Below, piece by piece: positions 58,583 through 64,000 of a DNA stretch of 64,000 bases (position 1 is the first letter of the stretch; every line of letters begins with the position of its first letter). The translations under genes and the position numbers were made by a program. Under the pieces are notes generated by a model. The model was not told the DNA's origin, did no database searches, and saw only the letters and a program-made list of their open reading frames with translations. The stretch is taken from the NCBI GenBank assembly GCA_005879795.1, contig VBKJ01000131.1:37076-101075 (forward strand). Direction: 5' to 3'. The stretch is from Deltaproteobacteria bacterium. Lineage in GTDB: Bacteria; Desulfobacterota; Binatia; DP-6.

Positions 58583-59257
58583 CTAGAGGTACTCCCGCAG
58601 CGTCCTCTTGAGCGACTGGGTGGCGCGGAAGAGGAGCGCCTTCACCGCGCCCTCCGTGCAGCCGAGCGCCTCGGCCACGTCGCGGTAGGCGAGGCCGTCG
58701 ACCCGCGAGAGGAGCAGCGCCGCCCGCTGCTTCGGAGGCAGCTCCTCGACCGCGGCTTCCAGCTGGCGCGCCAGCTCGCGGCTCGACGCGCCCTCCTCGG
58801 GCGTCGCCGCCGCGGGGTCGGGGAGCTGCGGGCCCTCGCGGCGATCCTCGTCCTCGCCCCGTCGCTGCCAGAGGTCCACCCGCAGGCGACGCTCGGGGCG
58901 CCGGATCTCGTTCAGGCAGAGGTTGGTCGCGATGGTGAACAGCCAGGTCGAGAAGCGACTCTCGGGGCGGTAGCGCTGCCGGAAGCGGAAGACCTGCACG
59001 AAGACGTCCTGGGTCACCTCCTCGGCCCGGGCCTCACTGCCGACCAGCCGGCGCGCGTACTGGAGAACGCGCGGGCTGAACTTCTGGAAGAGATCCTGGA
59101 AGGCCGCCTGGTCCCCCGCCTGGAGGCGGAGCATCAGGGCCACGTCGGGGTCGGCCGCGGCCCCGGCCGCAACCGTCGGGGCGGCCGCTCGGGCGCCCTC
59201 GCCCGGCACGATCGGCTCTCCGGGACGCCCCGGCTCACCCACGCTGGCAGGCGCCAT
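58583..59257 (-). CDS. ECF-family RNA polymerase sigma factor (sigma-E/RpoE-like)
   Basis: The 224-residue protein has sigma region 2 (DQAAFQDLFQKFSPRVLQYARR, then EVTQDVFVQVFRFRQRYRPE, FSTWLFTIATNLCLNEIRRP) and region 4 (ELPPKQRAALLLSRVDGLAY, then VAEALGCTEGAVKALLFRAT). A poorly conserved roughly 45-residue extension precedes region 2. I used the ATG at 59255-59257; earlier starts add sequence without similarity. It is followed by its membrane anti-sigma factor 13 bases later and a DUF3106 protein, forming an envelope-stress unit. Confidence 0.87.
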   Translation of the reverse strand: MAPASVGEPGRPGEPIVPGEGARAAAPTVAAGAAADPDVALMLRLQAGDQAAFQDLFQKFSPRVLQYARRLVGSEARAEEVTQDVFVQVFRFRQRYRPESRFSTWLFTIATNLCLNEIRRPERRLRVDLWQRRGEDEDRREGPQLPDPAAATPEEGASSRELARQLEAAVEELPPKQRAALLLSRVDGLAYRDVAEALGCTEGAVKALLFRATQSLKRTLREYL

Positions 59258-59412
59258 GCGCGGCAGGATTCTACGCGAAGGGACCGGGCCTTCCCAGACG
59301 AGGACGCACGCCGACACGCGGCCGGCAAACACAGGACCCGCCGCCAGGTTGCGCCCGCCCGGGCCCGGCCGGCGGCTTCCATGGGGTCCGGGAAGCTGCT
59401 AACCGCGAGAGC

Positions 59413-61050
59413 GTGAGCCGCTTCCCGCTCGAGCCCGCGCTCGTCCGCCATCTCGAGCGCATCACCGGCTACCTGCGGGACGCGGGCCTGCGCCAGATTC
59501 CTCCCGAGCGCACCGATCTCAGGCAGACCCTCGCAGACTTCATGCAGAGGCGCACCCCGGCGGTCCTGGAGTCGTGGCTGCGGGCCATCGGCCCTGCCCT
59601 GGGCATCCCGGAGGCGGACTGGCCGCGCATCCGCGACGACCAGAGCGCGGCCGTCGGCCGCTGGGCGCGGCACATCGCACACCCCGCGGACCTCGAGACC
59701 TACGTGATGCTCTCGCGCCACACCCGCCAGGGGTTCATCTCGCGCTTCCCCGCCTCCCGCTTCCTGGCGGCACAGATCCGCCTGACGCAGCTCCTCGCCG
59801 AGGACATCAAGCGCGAGTTCGCCGACGATCCCGCCCAGGCGGACCAGCTCCGCCAGCTCCTCGTGCAGGAGTTCCAGGAGCGCGTGCTGCACATCACCGA
59901 CTTCTTCGTCCAGGCACGCGAGGACGAGCTGCGTCGCCAGGAGGCCGCCTACCGCGAGGAGCTGCTCGAGCAGGAGGCGAGCTATCGGCGCGCCATCGAC
60001 GGCGCCCCGGCCTGCATCCTGATGGTCGACGCCGCCGCCGGCACGCTCTTCGACATCAACCACGTGGCCGAGCGCCTGCTCGGCTACGGGCGCGAGGAGC
60101 TGCGCGGGCGGCCCTTCCAGGACCTGCACCCGCCGGGCGAGCGGGGGCGCGCGTCCACCCTGTGGCGGACCGCGCTCGAGCGCGGGCACGCGAGCCGCGA
60201 CGACCTCCACCTCCTCACCCGGCGCGGCGAGCTGGTTCCCGTGTTCGCCAACGCCGGCTACATCGAGTACGGCCCGCGCCGCTGGGTGCAGCTCATCTGC
60301 GTAGACATCTCGGACCGCAAGCGCCTGGAGAGCCAGCTCATCCAGTCCGAGAAGATGGCGGCCATCGGCCAGCTCGCAGCCGGTCTCGCGCACGAGCTGC
60401 GCAACCCGCTCGCCATCGTGATGAACGCGCTCTACGACCTCCACCAGCTGGTCGACGGCAGGAACGCCGAGGTGGCCGAGGACCTGCGCATCGCAGAGGA
60501 GGAGATCGTTCGCGCGCAGGCGATCATCAAGAACCTGCTCGAGTTCTCGCGTGAGTCGGGCGTCGAGCTCGAGCGGCTGGACGTGAACGACCTCCTCGCG
60601 CGCACCCTCCAGCTGATGCAGAAGTACCTCCAGGACAACGGCGTGCGCGTGACGACGGAGTTCGGGCCCATCCCGCCCTGCCTCGCCAACCCGAATGCCA
60701 TGCGCCAGATCGCGCTCAACCTGATCACCAACGCCGTGCAGGCGATGCCCGAGGGGGGCGACCTGACGCTCCGCACCGCCGCGGTGGGCCCGAACCTGAT
60801 CCGCGTCGAGGTGCGCGACACCGGGGTCGGCATCCCGGCCGAGCACCTGCAGGACATCTTCAACCCCTTCTACACGACCAAGGCGCCCGGGCAGGGCACG
60901 GGCCTCGGGCTCTCGGTCGTGCACTCGATCCTGCGCCGCTACCAGGGCGAGATCCGCGTGGCGAGCGCGGTCGGCGTGGGCACGACCTTCACCATCGACC
61001 TGCCCTGCCAGTGCCACGCCGAGGTGCTCCCCGACCGCCCCGAGGGCTGA
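59413..61050 (+). CDS. Two-component sensor histidine kinase (NtrB-like, with PAS domain)
   Basis: The 545-residue soluble kinase has an N-terminal helical globin-like/RsbR-type domain (about 30-180, SWLRAIGPALGIPEADWPRI), a PAS domain (about 195-310, RAIDGAPACILMVDAAAGTL), a HisKA domain with the phosphorylated histidine in LAAGLAHELRNPLAIVMNAL, and an HATPase domain with LNLITNAVQAM, DTGVGIP and GTGLGLSVVHS. No membrane helix is seen, so it senses a cytoplasmic signal. The start is GTG at 59413. The response regulator begins 6 bases after its stop, so the two form a pair. Confidence 0.9.
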   Translation: MSRFPLEPALVRHLERITGYLRDAGLRQIPPERTDLRQTLADFMQRRTPAVLESWLRAIGPALGIPEADWPRIRDDQSAAVGRWARHIAHPADLETYVMLSRHTRQGFISRFPASRFLAAQIRLTQLLAEDIKREFADDPAQADQLRQLLVQEFQERVLHITDFFVQAREDELRRQEAAYREELLEQEASYRRAIDGAPACILMVDAAAGTLFDINHVAERLLGYGREELRGRPFQDLHPPGERGRASTLWRTALERGHASRDDLHLLTRRGELVPVFANAGYIEYGPRRWVQLICVDISDRKRLESQLIQSEKMAAIGQLAAGLAHELRNPLAIVMNALYDLHQLVDGRNAEVAEDLRIAEEEIVRAQAIIKNLLEFSRESGVELERLDVNDLLARTLQLMQKYLQDNGVRVTTEFGPIPPCLANPNAMRQIALNLITNAVQAMPEGGDLTLRTAAVGPNLIRVEVRDTGVGIPAEHLQDIFNPFYTTKAPGQGTGLGLSVVHSILRRYQGEIRVASAVGVGTTFTIDLPCQCHAEVLPDRPEG

Positions 61051-61056
61051 GCCGCG

Positions 61057-62409
61057 GTGCGCGCGCGCATCCTCCTCGTCGAGGACGAGGTCAACATGGC
61101 GCGCACGCTAGCCAAGAACCTCGAGCGCGCGGGCCACGCGGTGGAGCACGCGCCGCATGGGGAGGCGGCGCTCGCCCGCCTGGGCGAGGCGAGCTTCGAC
61201 GTCGTGCTCACCGACCTCAAGATGCCGGTCATGGACGGCATGGCCCTCCTCCACGCCATGCACGAGCGCGGCCTCCCGCCCGCGGTGGTCGTGCTCACCG
61301 GCTACGGCACGATCGAGAGCGCGGTCGAGGCCATGAAGCTCGGCGCGGCGGACTACCTGATCAAGGACGCGCGCCCGCAGGAGATCCTGCTCACCATCGA
61401 GCGGGTCCTCAAGCTCGACGCGCTCCGGCGCGAGAACGCGCGCCTCCGCCGCGAGATCGGGCGGCTGCACGGCTTCGGCGAGCTGACCGGCGAGAGCGCG
61501 CCGATGAAGGAGATCTACCGCGTCATCAACTCCGTCGCCGAGAACAAGAGCACGGTCCTGGTGAGCGGCGAGAGCGGCACGGGGAAGGAGCTGGTCGCGC
61601 GCACCATCCACGAGCGCGGCCCGCTGGCCGGCCATCCCTTCGTCGCCATCAACTGCGCAGGGCTCTCCGAGACCCTCCTCGACAGCCAGCTCTTCGGCCA
61701 CAGGCGCGGCGCCTTCACCGGGGCGGTCCACGACCACGACGGCGTCTTCCGCGCCGCCGAGGGCGGCACTCTCTTCCTCGATGAGGTGGCGGAGATCCCG
61801 CTCTCTCTCCAGGCGAAGTTCCTCCGCGCCGTGGAGCAACGAGAGGTGACACCCCTGGGCGCGAGCCTGCCGGTGCCGGTCGACGTGCGCCTCATCGCCG
61901 CCACCAACCGCGACCTCGAGGGCGAGGTGCGGGCCGGCCGCTTCCGCCAGGACCTCTACTACCGTCTCAACGTGGTGCACGTGGCACTGCCGCCGCTGCG
62001 CGACCGGCCCGAGGACATCCCGCTCCTCGCCGAGCACCTCCTCCAGCGCTTCAGCCGCGCGTACCAGGTGGCGCCCAAGCGCCTCGCCGCGGAGGCGATG
62101 GAGCGCCTCAAGGTCTATGCCTGGCCGGGCAACGTGCGCGAGCTGCAGAACGCGATCGAGCGCGCCTTCGCGCTCTCGGCCGCCGACACGATCACGCTCG
62201 ACGACCTGCCCGCCGCCGTGCGCGGGCTTCCCTCCCCCGACGCCCCCGCCCTCGACCTGAGCGACGTGCCGACGCTCGAGGAGGCCGAGCGCCGGCTCGT
62301 CGCCGCCGCGCTGCGCAGGAGCGGCGGCAACAAGAACGAGGCCGCGCGCCTCCTCGGCATCGACCGCCAGCGCCTGTACCGCAAGATCGAGAAGTATGGG
62401 CTGGGGTAA
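61057..62409 (+). CDS. Sigma-54-dependent response regulator (NtrC family)
   Basis: The 450-residue protein has a receiver domain (about 1-120; ILLVEDEVNMART, phosphorylated aspartate in VLTDLKMPVMDG), an AAA+ sigma-54 activator domain with Walker A VLVSGESGTGKELVARTIHE, the GAFTGA loop in GHRRGAFTGAVHDHDG and Walker B GGTLFLDEVAEIPL, and a Fis-type DNA-binding helix-turn-helix at the end (GNKNEAARLLGIDRQRLYRKI). It activates sigma-54 promoters when phosphorylated by the kinase just upstream. The start is GTG at 61057. Its regulon is not visible here. Confidence 0.94.
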   Translation: MRARILLVEDEVNMARTLAKNLERAGHAVEHAPHGEAALARLGEASFDVVLTDLKMPVMDGMALLHAMHERGLPPAVVVLTGYGTIESAVEAMKLGAADYLIKDARPQEILLTIERVLKLDALRRENARLRREIGRLHGFGELTGESAPMKEIYRVINSVAENKSTVLVSGESGTGKELVARTIHERGPLAGHPFVAINCAGLSETLLDSQLFGHRRGAFTGAVHDHDGVFRAAEGGTLFLDEVAEIPLSLQAKFLRAVEQREVTPLGASLPVPVDVRLIAATNRDLEGEVRAGRFRQDLYYRLNVVHVALPPLRDRPEDIPLLAEHLLQRFSRAYQVAPKRLAAEAMERLKVYAWPGNVRELQNAIERAFALSAADTITLDDLPAAVRGLPSPDAPALDLSDVPTLEEAERRLVAAALRRSGGNKNEAARLLGIDRQRLYRKIEKYGLG

Positions 62410-62416
62410 CGGAGGC

Positions 62417-62434
62417 CGAGCGCGAGAGCGCTCG
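62417..62434. terminator. Perfect 7-bp hairpin after the response regulator
   Basis: CGAGCGC (62417-62423) and GCGCTCG (62428-62434) pair perfectly around a GAGA tetraloop of the stable GNRA type, eight bases after the stop codon. No U-run follows. Confidence 0.5.
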
Positions 62435-62490
62435 AGCTGCGCACGGCGGGAGCCGCGCGGGAGTTGAACTGGGGGCGTCGGAAGCGCGCA

Positions 62491-62505
62491 GGGCGCGAAG
62501 CGCCC
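62491..62505. terminator. Second hairpin in the same convergent gap
   Basis: GGGCGC (62491-62496) pairs with GCGCCC (62500-62505) around GAA. It lies 31 bases beyond the stop of the exonuclease gene on the minus strand and may serve that transcript. Confidence 0.4.
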
Positions 62506-62535
62506 GAGCAGTGCACGGGCCCCCAGATGAGTTGG

Positions 62536-63255
62536 CTAAACCTCCGCCCGGAACGGCTCGCTCGCGGCGACCGCGGCGGCGTGCTGCTCGGCCGTGATCC
62601 GCCCGCGCATCAGCTCGAGGCGCAGGAAGAGGAAGTAGGTCTGGATCACGTCGCGCCGGCAGTAGGCGTGGATGTCGGCGAGGCGCCCGCTCTCCCAGAG
62701 CGCCTGCACGCCGGCGCCGTCCACGGCGCCCTTGCCCGGGAGGCCGACCAGCTGCGCCAGCAGGTGGAACCCCCCGCGCACGCTGAAGGCGCCGAAGTTG
62801 GTGACGAAGTCGTAGAGGTCGTAGTGGTCCACGTCGGAGTAGCGGTAGCGGAAGCCACCCTTGAAGTAGCGCGGGATGATGCAGCCGTGGCGGAGCGCCG
62901 CCAGCTCCATCACGGGCAGATCGAAGTTCCGCCCGTTGAAGGTGACGAGCGTCCCCCGGAAGCGCTCGAGCCGCTCCCAGAACGCGCGCACGATCGCGGC
63001 CTCGCTGTAGCCGTCGGCGCCGAGGACCTGCACGGCGGTCAGCACGCGCTCGTCGTTAACGTCGCCGATCACGATCGACACGGGCACGTGGAAGGCGACG
63101 GGGAAGAAGTCCGATCCGGTGCGGCTGCGCGCGGCCATCTGCGCGCGTGTGCGCTCGTAGGCCTCCTCCTCGCCGATCTCCTCGTGGCGGTGCAGGACCG
63201 CCTTCACCAGCGCCTTGTCGATGCGGGTCTCGACGTCGAAGATCGCGAAGTGCAC
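62536..63255 (-). CDS. Predicted 3'-5' exonuclease, PolB-like (DNA_pol_B_exo2 family)
   Basis: The 239-residue protein has the RNase H-like exonuclease fold: exo I in FAIFDVETRID near residue 5, exo II in LVTFNGRNFDLPVMELAAL near residue 105, HYDLYDFVTNFG, and exo III in IHAYCRRDVIQTYFLFLRLEL. This matches the PF10108 family of predicted proofreading-type exonucleases. The start is GTG at 63253-63255, directly before the first strand. It probably degrades single-stranded DNA or RNA; the pathway is unknown. It is downstream of a methyltransferase gene by 11 bases. Confidence 0.84.
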   Translation of the reverse strand: MHFAIFDVETRIDKALVKAVLHRHEEIGEEEAYERTRAQMAARSRTGSDFFPVAFHVPVSIVIGDVNDERVLTAVQVLGADGYSEAAIVRAFWERLERFRGTLVTFNGRNFDLPVMELAALRHGCIIPRYFKGGFRYRYSDVDHYDLYDFVTNFGAFSVRGGFHLLAQLVGLPGKGAVDGAGVQALWESGRLADIHAYCRRDVIQTYFLFLRLELMRGRITAEQHAAAVAASEPFRAEV

Positions 63256-63266
63256 GGCGGCGCACT

Positions 63267-63905
63267 CTAGCAGCGGTGCGCGATCTCGACCAGCTTGATG
63301 GTGAGGGGCAGGCCCTCCTCGCGCACGGTCACGTCGCGCGCCCGCCACGCGAGGCCGGCCGCGTCCAGCTCGGCGTAGAAGGCGCGGGTGTCGATGCGCC
63401 CCGCATCGGCGAGCAGCGCGCGGCCGCCGGGGACGAGATGGCCCGCGAGCGCGCGGGCGAGCGCCGGGAAGGCGGCCCGGTCATAGACGAGCTCGGCGGC
63501 GAGCACCAGGTCGAAGCGGGCCGCGAGCGCGGGCCGGGCCGCGTCGGCCGCCACCAGGTCGACGGCGCCGAGCCCGTTCGCCGCCGCGCTCGCGCGCACG
63601 AAGGCGAGGGCCACCCGCTCGCGGTCGACGAACGTGACCCGCGCGCCGCGGCACGCGGCCGTCAGGCCGGGTAGCCCGAGGCCACAGCCCAGCTCGAGGA
63701 CGGTGCCCGCGCCGCGCGGCATCGCGCCGGCGAGGATGACCGCCCCGCTCCACAGGTGCGCCCAGTACGGCGGCTCCGGCGCGTCGGCGGCGAGCAGCGC
63801 CGCCCGGTCGAGGTGACGCTCGAGCGCGGCGACCCGCCAGAGCGCGACGGAGGCGTCGCCCACGGACACGCGCTCCAGCACGGCGTCGAAGTCACCGATC
63901 CGCAT
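63267..63905 (-). CDS. Class I SAM-dependent methyltransferase (METTL21/ETFB-lysine type)
   Basis: The 212-residue protein has YWAHLWSGAVILAGAM, then SAM-binding motif I TVLELGCGLGLPGLTAACRGA, motif II VTFVDRERVALAF and AAELVYDRAAFPALARALAG. The WAHLW followed by LELGCGLGLPG arrangement resembles the lysine methyltransferase group (METTL20/METTL21) that modifies proteins such as ETF-beta. The start ATG is at 63903-63905. The substrate is inferred from the family only. It is followed by the exonuclease gene and diverges from the gene entering the window end. Confidence 0.78.
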   Translation of the reverse strand: MRIGDFDAVLERVSVGDASVALWRVAALERHLDRAALLAADAPEPPYWAHLWSGAVILAGAMPRGAGTVLELGCGLGLPGLTAACRGARVTFVDRERVALAFVRASAAANGLGAVDLVAADAARPALAARFDLVLAAELVYDRAAFPALARALAGHLVPGGRALLADAGRIDTRAFYAELDAAGLAWRARDVTVREEGLPLTIKLVEIAHRC

Positions 63906-63978
63906 CGCGCTCTATTGTCACCTCCCCCGCGGGGGTGCTATCGAGAGCGCCGGCCGCTTCGCCTCACGGAGGAATCCG

Positions 63979-64000
63979 ATGGAAGAGATGGTGCGCCAGA
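63979..64000 (+). CDS. Start of an unidentified gene, cut by the window end
   Basis: An ATG at 63979 follows a strong GGAGG site (63968-63973 region) with 6-base spacing, and the first codons read MEEMVRQ. Only seven codons are inside the window, so nothing can be said of its function. A CCCCC-GC-GGGGG palindrome lies at 63924-63935 in the divergent gap before it. Confidence 0.6.

Overview
The window reads as one stretch of chromosome from an uncultured, very GC-rich (about 70% or more by eye), diderm Gram-negative bacterium. Genes for lipid A, Kdo and core sugars, BamA, Skp and the Lol exporter show an outer membrane with LPS. An NtrB/NtrC-type pair and the deltaproteobacterial-style gene order suggest a Desulfobacterota, Binatota, Myxococcota or Methylomirabilota-like lineage. 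I cannot decide between these from sequence alone. No rRNA, tRNA or CRISPR array was seen.

Layout, left to right. 1-5371 (minus): an LPS core operon read as Trm112-like protein, waaF, a degenerate GT2, kdkA, a second heptosyltransferase, an LPS kinase and a GT4 cut by the window edge. 5372-6411: a gene-poor, less GC-rich gap with one small XRE regulator. 6412-21898 (minus): a roughly 15.5 kb envelope super-operon, lysS-lolE-lolD-bamA-skp-(fabZ-lpxA fusion)-lpxI-Gfo/Idh-lpxB-msbA-DUF374-waaA-lpxK, mostly joined by 4-base stop/start overlaps. 22120-28751: a diiron ferritin-like protein, plsB with manC, a lipase and an RluA-type pseudouridine synthase. 28840-33254: two small zinc-binding proteins, a ttuB-ttuA-trmI-like tRNA modification operon, a formyl-THF cyclo-ligase-like protein and an SDH-type serine protease.

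33255-40944 is an accessory island of lower GC. Its left end holds gene debris: a methyltransferase missing its front half, a phosphoesterase tail, an IS66 transposase remnant and a tandem IS-end-like repeat. Then comes a tight four-gene operon: a glycoside hydrolase fused to a membrane GT2, an ABC exporter, and two APH-fold proteins that both lack the catalytic Asp of the HGD motif. I regard this operon as the best candidate for an undescribed glycan or glycolipid system.

40985-64000 returns to core chromosome: a LOG-like protein, HAD phosphatase, DUF4149 and DUF2203 (minus); lon and glgA (plus); DUF445, gph, erpA, comEC, uvrC, Uma2 and uvrB (minus); a cupredoxin (plus); an ECF sigma/anti-sigma/DUF3106 unit (minus); a histidine kinase with an NtrC-type sigma-54 activator (plus); an exonuclease and a methyltransferase (minus); and the first codons of a further plus-strand gene.

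The main themes are envelope assembly (lipid A, core, BAM and Lol in one unit), tRNA modification, DNA repair and uptake, and envelope-type signalling. GC-rich hairpins sit between several convergent gene pairs and probably act as terminators in both directions.
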